NCBI GenBank assembly: GCA_015179125.1
Contig: WHVA01000314.1
Coordinates: 1-64,000 of the forward strand
DNA from: Gautieria morchelliformis
Taxonomy: Eukaryota; Basidiomycota; Agaricomycetes; Gomphales; Gomphaceae
Length of the DNA stretch: 64,000 nt
Direction: 5' to 3'
The stretch's first letter is position 1. Each line of letters opens with the position of its first letter. The translations under genes were made by a program, and so were the position numbers. Shown one piece after another: positions 21,161-32,943 of the stretch. The notes under the pieces are model-generated. The model had not been told where the DNA came from and ran no database searches. It saw nothing but the letters and a program-made list of their open reading frames with translations.

Positions 21161-22640
21161 ATGATATACGCCAACGGCCTCAAGTACGCATGGTACGTCT
21201 TGGGCTCAGTAACACTCATGTTAACGGCTCACTTCATGTAACAGTGAAGCATGCATAAAGGGTCATCGCTCATCATCATGCTCGCACCGTCAACGCCCCC
21301 TCTTTGAAATCAAGAAGAAAGGCAGACCCGTCTCACAGTGCGAACATTGTCGACAACTACGGAAAACGAAACAAGTTCATGTCAAGTGTAATTGCGAAGG
21401 GGGCACTGAAGATGTGGGAACCGTTGTTCGTGGTAAAGGTAGGGTCGACGTCAGTGTTATTCCCAGCTGGAGAGTTCTCACACTTTCTCCAGCCAAGCGT
21501 AAGATGCCAGCCTCTGCGGCCTTCCCAGAGGGACTTAGGGAAACGGATTTGAGTCCCTCTCCCCCTGTACCTCAGAAGAAATCCCAAGGTGAGCAGCAGC
21601 CATTTCCCCCTTATCCAGCATGCTCAGGCAGCAGTAGCTTCGGTCTCGAATAATTGTGCCTGCAAGTCGTCAGGTCTCTGTTCCTGCGCTACTCTCGTCA
21701 TCAAGAAGTCCGACCGCTTTCAAGTTAGTGGTCCGTCGTCGGATGCCTATTCTCCCACAGTCGCCCCGCCGCCTTTGACGTCTGTGTCTTCGTGCTGTAG
21801 CGGAAAGAACAAGCCTACGCAGGAGTCGCATCCGCAAGTCCGATCCAATGTAGACTTTAACCCCCATCCACCATCCTTAAATCACGACTTTGCTCTTGCC
21901 GCACCACAAGTTGTTACCCCCGCTTCATATAGTACAAATGACGTGTATCATGGTTCTGTCCCTACCCTAGCTACGGATTTATTCTGGCCGTCGGGTCCTG
22001 GTATTGGGGTGTGCAGCTGTGGTGCATCATGTGCCTGTCCAGGTATGCGTGTTCGTCCACTTTGGTCATCTTGCGCAACTGAATCATATTTCCCTCAGGA
22101 TGCTTCGAACACTCGGATCCCTCAACGATTTTGAACTCCTCAGAGAACTGCCCGTATGCATGTACGACATGCAGCAACTGCGACGGGTTCGGCTTCGCCC
22201 CGTCACTCTCCCACCAGCCTGCCGGGACGTTCACCAGCAGCCTTCCTCCACCATTCATCACCTGGCCCCACTCACCCGCGGTAACTTCCTTCGCATCCAG
22301 CTCTCGTTCGCACACCCCCACCCCCACATCCACATCGGACTGCTGTGGCGGCTCCTGCAAGTGCTCACGGCAGAGCCTCTCATGCCAGTGTAGTTCTGAA
22401 TGCTGCGGCTGCTGCTCGGGTTGCTCGTGCTCGGAGTCGGAGAGCGAAGCTGCGGGTGCCGGTGCAGGGCAAGAAGGCGACACGCGAGAACGGCTTGGGT
22501 TTGCTGTGAGTGGCGAAAGGGGCAGTTGCTGCTCTGAAACCGAGCGTTACGGGCACGAACGCCAAAAAGACAACGAAGAGGGGGACAGTAGAACAAGGAA
22601 GAGACGCCGAGTTGAAGCACGTGCCTCGATTTCTGCCTGA
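21161..22640 (+). CDS. copper-fist transcription factor (Cuf1/Mac1/Ace1 type)
   Basis: Five exons (21161-21192, 21245-21438, 21493-21588, 21632-22042, 22099-22640), 1275 bases, 424 residues. The N-terminus MIYANGLKYACEACIKGHRS followed by SSCSH, RPLFEIKKKGRPVSQC, CRQLRKTKQVHVKCNC is a complete copper fist: zinc ligands plus the (R/K)GRP minor-groove loop. The rest is Ser/Pro-rich with Cys clusters: CACKSSGLCSC, CSCGASCACPGC (across the last intron), CPYACTTCSNC and a dense one near residue 325 (CCGGSCKC ... CQCSSECCGCCSGC). Such clusters bind Cu(I) in the family. The C-terminus is basic (RTRKRRRVEAR), a likely nuclear signal. Expected role: copper-dependent control of uptake or detoxification genes; whether activator under excess or starvation cannot be told. 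Confidence 0.93.
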
Positions 22641-23113
22641 ACACGAACGACAACTCCAAACCTACTCTGAAGATCTCCGAAAGAACCTAGAAAGAAGATA
22701 AACGGCGGAAGATCAAGATGAAACAGGAAGTAACAAGTCTTCCTGCTAGAGGATAACGGCTCATAGTATTTATCTAAATTAATGAAGGACTTCTGTATAC
22801 AGTATTAGTTGCCTCCTCTTCAGCTCGCAGATTGTCCTGTCTCTAGATACTTAATATCATGCAGCGACGGTAGGGGATAACTCTTGGTATCAGCACATAT
22901 GATGGGGCTCGCATACGACCCAGTATATTCTTTCTTCGTATATCAATCTAATTAGTATCTTCACCGGCTGTCCGAGGCCCTAAGGCCTGGCCGGTGGTTT
23001 CCTACACAGTGGCGGTCGTTGAGAATCGGGATCTATCCATCGCTCCTGTCTCTGTGTGCTTCTCGCTATTCGCTATGCACAACAAATTATTCTAGAATGC
23101 CGTGCCCCGTGCG
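22641..23113. other. intergenic region between convergent gene ends
   Basis: The copper-fist gene and NPT1 end towards each other here. AT-rich 3' flanks; nothing else recognised apart from a short GC palindrome around AGGCCCTAAGGCCT (about 22976). Confidence 0.5.
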
Positions 23114-25140
23114 TTAGAATTTCAGTTCGAAAGCCTCCATTACCTCCCGGATGGCGGCCGGGTCACCACTATACTGGTATATCAAGTCAGTAAGCTCACC
23201 AAAACAGAGCAGAAATTGAAATTGAAGAGGGAACTGATGTTGGTACCCACCTTTGAAGGATCATCACTAAGCTTGACACATGGCTTCCCATCTATGGACG
23301 CAAGTTTAATCACAATATTCAGTGCCTTGCTTGTCTCCTTGAAGCCGGATGATTTTGTGCGATAGTCATTCGTGAAATGAGTACCAATGCCAAACACGGC
23401 TGTTTTAGAGCAAAATAAGCAGAATAGGTCCACTGGAATGTCAAACACCTACCTGGCATGCCTATATTGTCACACTGTTTTTGAATCTTTTGGGCTAATT
23501 CCACATTGAGGCTATCGGAAAATACAATAAAGTGATCGCGAGGGTCGATCCCAAGGCTTTCGTACACCGCTTTGGCACGAGGGGCATATATCAAAGGATC
23601 ACCACTGTCTTGGCGGATGCCTTTCCATAGCCGAGCTCGGTCCGCCGTGAAGTCCTAAGGACCAAAAAGCCATTGGATCAAAGGTTGTAGCTGATAATAA
23701 TAAGACAGCGTGGTAACAGAATACCTTGAAGAATTCCTCAGTAGTAAATGTGTCGGTCAGTGCAACAAGATTTTCGGACCCATAAATCTTTTGCCATAAA
23801 TCCAGTGCTTTGGCGTTGGCATGATGATAGCCTGATGAAGCACCGACGGCCATGAACCATTCACTAGATATGGTGGCACGATAGAGTAAAACGTCGAATA
23901 GAGATAGTAATCCACAAGTCAGAAGTAATAGACAACGAGTTGTTCAAAGCCTTACTGCGCAATAGTCCCGCTTGGTTTAATACCGTGCTTGTACGCGAGG
24001 TAGACCTAAGAGTACAATTTATCACCCAGAAAACGCACGCATACACGAGCTTACGAACATTACTCGTCCCAACGAGCTTTCCAGGGCCTTCTACTTCGTC
24101 AGCTGCACGTTTCAACCCGTTGATGACGAGATCGTGAGTGTGACGGGAACGTCGCCTTCGCGTCCCGAAGTCGGAGAACGAGATTCCTGATTCAAGGAGA
24201 GCTCTTCCCTTCTGGTACGCCAGCTCTTTTGACGCAACCCAGCACATCGGTACACGAGGAAGCTCGGTAGCCGACCTACGCACCCTCTTGCCCTTCATAG
24301 CTCCAATCACGATGGTCGGTACTGAAGTACGCTTCGCTAAGTAAGCTCATGAGGGGCACTTCCCATAGGATTGTTTCAACCCAGGGCCCTGCGACCTCCA
24401 TGTCTAGCGTTCCGCGAGTCGGATCCTGCTGTGACGGTTCGAAGTTTATGTGCACTTGGTCTGGCTTGAAACGGTACTGAGACAGATAGGACAAGTACTC
24501 CGGAGTAAAGTAGGAACACGTGGATTTGAGCCACGCTTGTTCTGCATCAGTTAGAGTCACAACGGACAGACCTGTTTATAGAAAAAAGAAATGTCAGCGA
24601 GCGGGACATACAACGAGTATCCGAGGATGTGTGGAGTCGTTTGCAAGACCAAACGGGACTAACTATAACCGCTCCGTAATTGGTATACTTATTTAACATG
24701 ACAATCTCTTACTTGGATTTGAGCCAACGGTACACCTGAACAGCGGAGACTTTGAGGTTTATTGTGGTAGTAATTCACCCGTACCAAGCTTCGCATGCGG
24801 GCGGGGTGCTACCTTCAATAGATAGCAAACCAGCAGCTGTGCACACATGCCTGGATAGATCCCCGGATACTCGACATCGAGAAAGACCTACGAGAAACGG
24901 CACGTTTGAACGTTTCAATGCAAGCTCGACTGAATAACATATTTGGCGACCGGTTCTTGAAACGGTGGATACATTGCGCCTTCGGAAAGGCTTGCAGAAC
25001 CGCTTGCTGCATCGTGAACTGCAAAGATAGACACAAGTCAGATGGCATAGAAGCTCCTGCATGCTTCTTCAAGTGACCTTGTACAGGTCGGTGTCCAGTA
25101 TAGAGACCACCGTGATCTCAGGTATTTCGGAGGAATCCAT
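23114..25140 (-). CDS. NPT1: nicotinate phosphoribosyltransferase
   Basis: Nine exons on minus: 25078-25140, 24892-25018, 24284-24571, 24059-24225, 23956-24005, 23725-23863, 23453-23654, 23251-23399, 23114-23173; 1245 bases, 414 residues, close to yeast Npt1. It converts nicotinic acid, PRPP and ATP to nicotinate mononucleotide, the entry step of NAD salvage. Signature blocks in order: SILDTDLYK|FTMQQAVL, WVETILWEVPLMSLLSEAYF, FSDFGTRRRRS, GTSNVYLAYK, GTIAHEWFMAVGA with the catalytic His, RQDSGDPLIYAPRA, HFIVFSDSLNVE, FGIGTHFTND, LSDDPSK|YSGDP. The second intron is 320 bp, long against 53-92 bp for the others. It diverges from RRP41 with 166 bp between start codons. Confidence 0.96.
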
Positions 25141-25306
25141 GCCTATCTATGTCAGAGAGCGGGACAAGTTTAGAGCAAGCTTTCTTCAGTACTCAGTTTC
25201 GGACTGCGTAGAATCGATGGAAAATATGTTATTTGTAATGAAATCTCGGCGGGCGCCGTCACGGTATACGTAAACTCAGTTTCCAGTCGTCGTGCAGCAA
25301 GTGGCT
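25141..25306. promoter_or_regulatory. shared promoter of NPT1 and RRP41
   Basis: 166 bp between divergent start codons; the only space for both promoters. No clear TATA element. Confidence 0.55.
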
Positions 25307-26343
25307 ATGGTGAGCAGGGCAGTCCGAAACATCTACGCCTCACAAACCAAGTTTAGGGATCGCGGATCGAAACGCTAAACGCCGGAGGATACAGGTCAGA
25401 CGGAAGACGACAGCTCGAACTGCGCGATTTCATTATCGATCTCCCGACGGTTTCCAGCTCAAATGCTGATGGCTCGGCCGTGGTCTCGCATGGACTTACC
25501 ACGGTCATGGCATCTGTTTTTGGCCCGCGGGAGGCCCGGCTGCGGAGCCTCACGCTTCATGACCGTGCCGTGGTCAATGTCGAAGTAGGGATCACGCCCT
25601 TTAGTTCAGGGGAGCGAAGGCGAAGAGGAAGGGGCGACAAGTGAGTGAATACGATGCGTCCTGATTTCGCGAGGGTTATATAAGGTGCATGTGATAGATA
25701 TATACTCGAGCTCGCGGCTGCTATCAAGGCGACATTCGAGCCGGTCATACAAATACATCTCTACCCGCGCTCGCAAATTGACATATATGTCCAAGTTCTG
25801 GAACAGGACGGCGGTACGTGGTACTCGTGTGGGTTGCTCAACGCCATAACATGTATTACCTTGTAGGCATGCTCCAAGCCTCCATAAACGCTACCACTCT
25901 GGCGCTTATCAATGCCGGTGTTCCCATGTCGGATTATGTTGCTGCGATCACCTGTGGTGTCTTCTCGACGCAGCCGCTCCTTGATCTGACATCATTAGAG
26001 GAATCTGATGTCCCGCATCTAACGCTCGCCGTGATGCCCAAGACGGGCAAGGTGACATTAGTAACAATGGAAACCCGGCTGCATGTAGACCGGTAAGAGA
26101 TTATGCAGGCTATATCATGTTTTCCAACGTGTCGCTCAATTCACGCTAACAAATAGCTTCGAAGAACTGGTCCGCCTTGCCCTGCTCGCTTCCAAAGTGC
26201 TACACGCGGAAATGCGCACCGCTATTCGAGCGCACACGGGGGAGCTCATCCGAGCCATGGGCGGAAGCAGACTTTCTCGTGTGCCGGATCGCGAAGATGC
26301 CCCAGGCGATGACGACCAGGACGAGGCCATGGCAGATGCCTGA
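25307..26343 (+). CDS. SKI6: exosome core subunit RRP41/SKI6
   Basis: Five exons: 25307-25309 (the ATG alone), 25357-25640, 25698-25813, 25867-26092, 26157-26343; 816 bases, 271 residues. RNase PH fold: NAGGYRSDGRRQLELRD, GLTTVMASVFGPREAR, AIKATFEPVIQIHLYPRSQI, GMLQASINATTLALINAGVP, LLDLTSLEESD, ending with VLHAEMRTAIRAHTGEL and an acidic tail. RRP41 pairs with RRP45 in the hexameric ring of the RNA exosome in nucleus and cytoplasm; the ring is catalytically inert in fungi and feeds RNA to Rrp44. I chose the start because the exon at 25357 begins in phase 0 after a TTTAG acceptor, and ATG|GTGAGC just upstream gives the only fitting donor. Confidence 0.94.
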
Positions 26344-27971
26344 CTATGGCGGTCAGTTTGCACCAAAACTTAGATAGCCCCTTCTACACGGTCGAAACGC
26401 ACTGCATAGATCCTTCGCACGCATTACAGTCGCTCGTATACTGTTGAGTACACCGTACAATACGAAAACGACCTTCAAAATTAAACTTCATTGTTCATGT
26501 GAGTTCTCCCCATTCTGGAAACACAACCTTCAACTGTCAATCTGCTCCTGTTTTAGGTTCGCGCGCAATGTCGATGAGATATAGAATGCAATGTACGGCC
26601 GTTTTCAGAGAAAGTACTAGTACCTATGGTAAAGAAAAAATAAAAAGCGCGAGGAAAATCGGGTGGGGCGCGACCACGCGTGTTCAGGGATAAATTCGGC
26701 GATTGTTGATGAGACTTCGCTCGGGATGCTGAGGACATTTTGTAAGGGATATGTTAGCAGGCTGGGTGGCGCGTTCCCGCAGCGAGCTGCTCATCGTCAA
26801 CATCCCATCAATCATGTTCAAGCCCATATGCTCTCAAATCACTACGTTTCCTTTCAGGCACATCTGGGGCTATATCACCGTAAGGCTACATTAATGCATC
26901 ACACTGCGCCAACCTGGACTGTCGTGCAGTCACTCGCGGTTGCACTCGACTGCAACCAGGAGTGACTGCATGCCAGTCCTAGTCAAAGCGCAAAAGTAAG
27001 TCTAAGTTTCATTTTGGTATGCCTGCGTACCCCGCTGAGCACGTCGTCGTCGTGAAACAGGCTCGCCGTTCACGAGGATAGGTCGCCGACCGTTCTAGTT
27101 CTGGAAAGGTTCTGCCCCACTCTAGGACCTCATTTTACAAGGCGTATTCGCCGCACGGCCATTGTCATTCCCTGGGATGCAGTATGGCTCAGGGTTACGA
27201 TTCGCTCAGCCCGTCAATGCTTGCAGAAAGGATTCTGCATGCATCGGCATGCCTGAGCGTCCTGAAGCTGAAAGGACATACCAGCGCGAAATCCTAGATT
27301 ATTTTCGCACTTCATCGTGAGTAAAGTTTATTTTTCGGAGGGTCTCGGCTTAATCCTCGTCACAGTTTCAGTTTGCAGATGAGTCCAGGCATGCTCGGAT
27401 GCCCCCCCAGTGCCTAGTGCGCCGACCGCCCGTCATGCCGCGGCAAAACACAATATCGCACTCGCAGGCACACCGCACACGTGACAGCAGTGGGAAGCAC
27501 GCCTAATAGCAGCAGTCGAGCCATCACCATCAGAGACCCCGGGCCGGCGCTCGTCCAGGGTCCCTTCCTTGTCTGACAGACTCTGGACGTCCCGCGCATT
27601 TGATTCGTTACGCTAATCTTGCACACATTGCGGGCGATGATGGGCAGGAAGGACTCCGACAGGCGCACTGGGGGTGCGAGGGAACAGGAGACAGGTAAGT
27701 TGACTATTAATGGGCCACGCCCTGATCTGGGCCGGTCCGTAGACCTGGACCAGGCCGATTTCCAGACACTCGTAAGAACGTTATGTTATGCACGACTAAA
27801 TTAATTTTCCTTCACATGTAATCCATGGCTGATGGCTGTCATCAGCATCTATTCGGTTTATTGGTCTAAGTGGTCTGTGTATACATTCATTCTAAACTGG
27901 AGGATATCCATGCATGCATGTGTGATAGCAAGAAAAAGCTTTGAGATTCAAGATTCGCAAGAATGCGCACT
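26344..27971. other. 1.6-kb gene-free region between convergent genes
   Basis: Only short random ORFs on both strands. One imperfect inverted repeat (26925-26970) is listed separately. RRP41 ends at its left and the alanine aminotransferase gene ends at its right. Confidence 0.5.
26925..26970. repeat. 46-bp imperfect inverted repeat
   Basis: TGCAGTCACT ... GGTTGCA and TGCAACC ... AGTGACTGCA can pair around a six-base centre. It lies in the convergent intergenic region, so a role in 3'-end formation is possible but unsupported. Confidence 0.6.
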
Positions 27972-29556
27972 CTAATCGCGGTACTTGGCCATGAACGCCC
28001 GATGGAACGTCTCCAGCGCGCCGACGTACTCGTCCACGCCCTCACACAGGCACGTGAGGCGGTAATGCTGCTCCCCGTCGCGCTGCCCGAACCCGGAGCC
28101 CGGGACGGTGCAGATCCCCGTGTCGTCCAGCATCGCGAGCGCATAGAACGCGTCCGGCTCCTTCCCCGCGGCGCGCGCGGCGGCGCACGCCTTTGCGGTG
28201 AGGCGGATGCGCGGGAAGAGGTACAGCGCGCCAGGCGAGTCGACGCACGACACGCCCTCGAGCTGGTTCAGCCGCGCGGCCATGACGCGCGTGCGCTCGC
28301 GCAGCGCGGCGTGGATCGCCTCGGTCTCCTCCCGCCACAGCGCGTAGGACGCGTCGCCCGCGCGCGGCGGGCGCACGAGGCAGTCGACGCCGACCTGGCC
28401 GCCGAGCGGCGGGCACAGGGTGACGCTGCGCATCTTGTAGATGAGCGCGCGGACCTCGGCGGAGATGTTCACGGTCTCGAAGTAGCCGCCGCGGCGGCCG
28501 CACTCGCCGCTGACGCCCTTGGAGATGGAGTGGAAGGAGACGAGGGGCACGCGGGACTGCGCGGCGGCGACGACCTGCTTGAACGAGATGAACGGCTGCG
28601 CGGCGCGGTGGTGGAGGTTGTCCTGGTAGACCTCGTCCGCGAGGAGGACGAGGGCGTGCTTCTCGGCGAGCTGCACGAGGCGCCGCATGGTGGGCTCGTC
28701 GAGGACGGAGCCGGTTGGATTGCCGGGGTTGATGACGACGAGCGCGCGGGGCCGCGTGCCCTCCGCGATGGCCTTTTCGACGGCGCGCTCGACGTCGTCC
28801 GGCGCCGTGGACCACCCGGACGTCTCGTCGAGCAGGTACGGAACGGGGACGCCCGCGTGCTGGGCGAGGGTCGCGGTGTAGAGCGGGTACTGCGGGATGG
28901 GGATGAGAATGCCGGCGTTCGGGGTGGAGATGAGCATGTTGATGAGTAAGGACACGCCCTCGGATGCGCCGGCGGTGAGGAAGATGTTGGATGGATCAGA
29001 AGGGTATCCATCACGCGCTGGGGAGGCAAGTCAGAGGCGGCGGCAAGGACAGAGCGGTTCACCGGACCTTGGATGAACTCGGCGACGTGTTTGCGGACGA
29101 GGGGCACGCCCTGGCTGTGGGAGTACGCTCCCACCGATCCGATCTCGTGGATGAGCTCTTTCGCACGGGCTATGACGTCGGGCGGGAAGAGGGCTTTTCC
29201 CGTCTCGAGCAAGGGCGGATACTCGGTGAGTGCGGCGACCTGGGGAGGGTGAGGCTCTCACGATGGACGATAAAGAAGACACGGACCTGGCGCGAAAAAG
29301 TGATGGGTTTCTGATCGAGGCCCTTTGCCTGTGGATTCCCGATGTTGGCACCGATCACTCTGGTGAACGGGAGGCCGTGGTTGGGGCGCTGGAGTCGCTC
29401 GCGGTACTCCTCGGCCTTGATGGCGAGCTCGCCGCGGACGGCATACTCGACGTTGAGGAGGGCAGGATTGAGGTCGGCGAGGGAGAGGGGCGGCATGGCG
29501 GTTCTTAAGGCGCTGAAGCGACGACTGGTGTGAAAGACACGGCGCGCCGACGCCAT
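27972..29556 (-). CDS. ALT1: alanine aminotransferase, mitochondrial
   Basis: Three exons on minus (29287-29556, 29068-29239, 27972-29017), 1488 bases, 495 residues. PLP fold-type I aminotransferase: alanine + 2-oxoglutarate to pyruvate + glutamate. Blocks: [112 protein letters not shown] with the PLP lysine, and [15 protein letters not shown]. The start [20 protein letters not shown] is a typical mitochondrial presequence (Arg/Ser-rich, no acidic residues). The third exon is strongly GC-rich at third positions, which creates a long meaningless antisense frame. The gene lies 1.2 kb from the desaturase gene and diverges from it. Confidence 0.96.
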
Positions 29557-30733
29557 CGTTCGGGCTGGACACGTGGGACGGGCACGTGACGTGCGGAGAC
29601 GCAAAACGTTGGTAGGTTGGATCGCACGGGTTCTCTTCGCACCAGACTCGGACGACAGCTTCTGTATGACGCTGCTTCTCAGATGACGAATGGCGAGATG
29701 TGGCTACGTGGTGATGGTCTAGAAGAGGCTCAACAGCCAGCCCCTGGGATGATGCCCTGCGGGGATGGGCTATAAATGTACTAATGGCGTTGAGTGGGAA
29801 AGGGCATCCCCGCAAGGACATGGTGCGCCACAGACCGGTCGCCAGATGCGGCGTGCCAGAAGCTGTCAGAATTCTGTGATGCTGCATAGTGATGGACACT
29901 AATGGGAAATATGATTGTTGAACGCTGCCCGACGCGTGAGGCCGGCGGAACAGTCGGTAGCCCCGGTGTTCTAGGGATCCAGATTGACGCGTGTGGATCC
30001 ATGATATCAGACACGGCCGCGCAGAATACTGGCAGCAATATCAGAGCGTGGATCAGAAGGGCGGACTGCATACCCAGAGCACGTGAAAAGCAGAAATGCC
30101 CGAGACGCGCATCAGCGTGCGGCGAGCGCAGACGGCGGCGGGACGCGCAGCACGCACAGGGACTGTGTGCGTGTTGGGACCTTGGCGGGGTACCTGGCGA
30201 CACAATCAAGAAGCGGGATTACTGCCAGGGACTGGGGCGCGAGCAGAAGCTGCGACAGACTCTCAATTAATGATTGGCAACGGCTGCCCTGCACAAAGCC
30301 TGCAGATAAGGTTCCGCGGAGAAGCGGGCGCCGACGCTTTCTGCACCTCTGAAACGCGTGACGAGCACGACCAGAAATCTTGCCAGACGCCCGCCCCATC
30401 TTCGATGCTGTGCTGCGCGCCACCCATCAGCCCACCTCGACAGCCTCGGCAACTTGGTCGGGCTGTGGGAGTGTCCGGCCGGCCCCCCGGACGCGTCTCG
30501 GGGGTATCCCTCGATCCGTGCCGCGTCTGCCCTGCCGTCCTATCTGGCCCGCTGGCAGCCCCATTCAGTGCCAATCCGGCCATAATTCCATCTCCTGCAT
30601 GCGGCATCGCGTACCAGCGGATCAGCGTCGCCCCGGCCCGTCCTTTCTGGGCCCCGCTCTCACGACAATATCGAGCGACTCGCCATTATGTAAATCCATC
30701 CCTCTAGTCTCTCTGCTTAAAAGAGGCCGTGAC
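29557..30733. other. intergenic, probable promoters of ALT1 and the desaturase
   Basis: No gene recognised. Two divergent genes share this 1.18 kb. Overlapping open frames between 30083 and 30700 are a by-product of high GC content. Confidence 0.5.
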
Positions 30734-32609
30734 ATGATCTCCCATTTCTTCGCCCACCCATCCACCTCTGCCCCGCCGCGCTCCATCGCCCATGCGTCCC
30801 GCCCCGCTCTCCCGTCCCTACGACGAGCACGCCTCCCAGAGTACACCCCCATGCATTGGCGAGTCGCCCTCCACACGCCCGCCCCGTCGCTGACCCTGCA
30901 CCCCAGGTCCCTCAAGCAGATCCGCAGCGCCATCCCTGCACGCCTCTTCGTCCGCCGCACCAGCCTCGGCCTCCTCTACACCGCCCGGGACCTCCTCATG
31001 GCCGCCGTCCTCTGCTACGCCGCCGCCCACATCGACCCCACCCTCCGCGCCGCCCCGGCCCGCGCCCGCCTCACGCCCGTCGGCGCAGAGGCCCTGCGCT
31101 GGCTCGCCTGGCACATAGTAAGCACCCGTCTCGCCCGCCCCGCACGCCCTCATCCCGCAGCTGGTGGTTCCAGGGGCCTCACCTTCACCGGCATCTGGGT
31201 CATCGGCCACGAGGCACGTCCCCACGCCCGCGCCGTCCGCGCTGCTGACCCACCTCCAGTGTGGCCACGGCGCTTTTCCGCGTCCAAGACCGTCTGCGAC
31301 GTCCTGGGCTACGTCCTCCACACCGCCCTCTGGACACCCTACTTCAGCTGGCGCATCTCCCACCATCGCCACCACAGCAACCACGCCTCTATGGAGAAGG
31401 ACGAAGTGTACGTCTTTTCCTTGGCGCCGTCCACGCGTTCCTGAGCGCCTGCGCGTCTCTAGCTACGTCCCAAGACGCGCTCCGACCTCCGCATCCCAAG
31501 GAGCAGCCGGAAAACACATCGACTACGACGAGTATTTCGGCGACACCCCCATCTACACCCTGTTCATGCTCGTCCGCCAGCAGCTCCTCGCCTTCCCCGC
31601 GTACCTCCTCTTCAACGTCTCGGGCAGAAGCACTACCCCAGGTGGACAACCACTTTGACCGTGCGTCCCCGCGCGTCCGCCTCTCCCGTGCCACTGACAC
31701 GCCCGCGCAGCCAACTCGATCATCTTCAACCCAGCCAGCGCTCCGCGTCCTCCTCTCCAACCTCGGCATCTTCGCCATGGCTGGCTCGTCACCTACGCCA
31801 GCGCCCTCTTCGGCACCGCCGCCGTCGTCAAGTACTACGGCGTCCCCTGGCTCTGCGTCACCACTGGGTGCGTCGCCTGCCCCGCGTGTCCGTGCCGCGC
31901 GCTGACCTGACCTGCAGTTCATCATGATCACCTACCTCCACCACACCGACCCTCGCTCCCGCACTTCCGCAAGGGCGAGTGGTCCTTCCAGCGCGGCGCC
32001 GCGTGCACCGGTCGACCGCGACTTCCTCGGCTGGCAGGGCCGCTTCTTCCTCCACGACGTCGCGCACTATCACGTGGTCCACCATTTCTTCCCGCAGATG
32101 CCGTTTTGTGAGCAGCCACCATCCCTTGTTGCTTGTACACGCCGCCCCCGCTTCCTCCATATGACGCGCCACGTGCATCCTTCATATCCACCCTCATACC
32201 TACACGTTCATTTCACGCATTATTATATTAATATACATACTCCGAACGGAGATTACGCGCGGAGGCAGGGCAGGCTGACTGGTTCCGCGTTGTTTTCTCC
32301 GCAGATCACGGCGCCGAGGCGACGGGCTACCTCCGCTCGCTCATCGGGGAGCATTACGCGTACTCGGACGCGCCCGTGTTCCGGACGCTGTGGGAGAACT
32401 ACAATTTCTGCCAGTTTGTCGAGGACGAGGGTGCGCGTGCTGGCATGCGCGATGCTTTTCGTTTCTGACGCCGCTCTGTCTCCAGGTGACGTCGTGTTCT
32501 ACAAAAACAAGCAGGGCCACGCCATCCGGCGGCCCGCTGCGCGGTACCGCCCGCAGGCGCAACCACCGCCGACCCCATCACACCCGCCATCATTGCACTG
32601 CCCGCCCCG

Positions 32610-32664
32610 TCCCAGTCCGAATCCCAGTCCCAGTCCCGTCCCCATCCCCATCCCAATCCCAATC
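32610..32664. repeat. C-rich hexamer array (CCCAGT/CCCATC type)
   Basis: Low-complexity run just after the conserved end of the desaturase; it may have removed the normal stop by changing frame. Confidence 0.8.
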
Positions 32665-32813
32665 GTACTCGCACGCGCACACGCACCCGCCGCAACGTCC
32701 CGCCGCTTTTTGAATCCATTGTTGTGTTTTTGCCCGCCCGACTGCCGCATACATATAATGTTCTTATTGGGATATTCTTGCTCTCGCTGCCATATTACGA
32801 CCTACACCCACAC

Positions 32814-32891
32814 CGACACCCGACACTCGACACCGGAATTCGACACTCGACACTTGACACTTGACACTCGACCCTTGATGCTTGATGCTTG
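32814..32891. repeat. short tandem repeat of CGACACTTGA-type units
   Basis: Irregular 7-10 bp units (GACACTCGA, GACACTTGA, CTTGATG) repeated about eight times; not coding. Confidence 0.8.
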
Positions 32892-32943
32892 TTGGCTGGG
32901 AGCGGGGGCTGACGCCGATGATGATGCAGATGATGTAAAGTAA

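Larger units (their letters stand above)
30734..32943 (+). pseudogene. FAD2: delta-12 fatty-acid desaturase, frame broken as sequenced
   Basis: A membrane-bound oleate desaturase (ER, adds the delta-12 double bond to make linoleate). All three His boxes survive: HE|CGHG around 31208-31270 (split by an intron with an unusual GC donor), HHRHHSN (31361-31382) and HVVHH (32071-32085). Also FVEDEGDVVFYKNKQGHA at the end. The protein can be followed end to end only by switching frames about eight times at single missing or extra bases: one T before the donor at 31117; an extra G at 31172-31175; a missing C at about 31270; and single missing bases near 31623, 31650, 31733, 31778 and 31855. Exon borders are otherwise normal (e.g. 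donor 31118). ATG 30734 or 30851 may be the start. The last exon stays open to 32943, beyond the usual end near 32560. A recent pseudogene or base-call errors in GC-rich sequence are both possible. Confidence 0.8.

Noticed and set aside
21031-21219. In-frame ATG at 21219 as start of the exonuclease
   Set aside because: Would overlap the first exon and intron of the divergent copper-fist gene; 21030 leaves a sensible promoter. Kept as an alternative only.
27963-28949. 328-codon plus-strand ORF
   Set aside because: It is the antisense of the GC-rich third exon of alanine aminotransferase and has no recognisable motifs; open only because of third-position GC bias.
30380-30733. Upstream extension of the desaturase frame
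   Set aside because: Open frame without similarity to desaturase N-termini; GC-rich leader sequence explains it.
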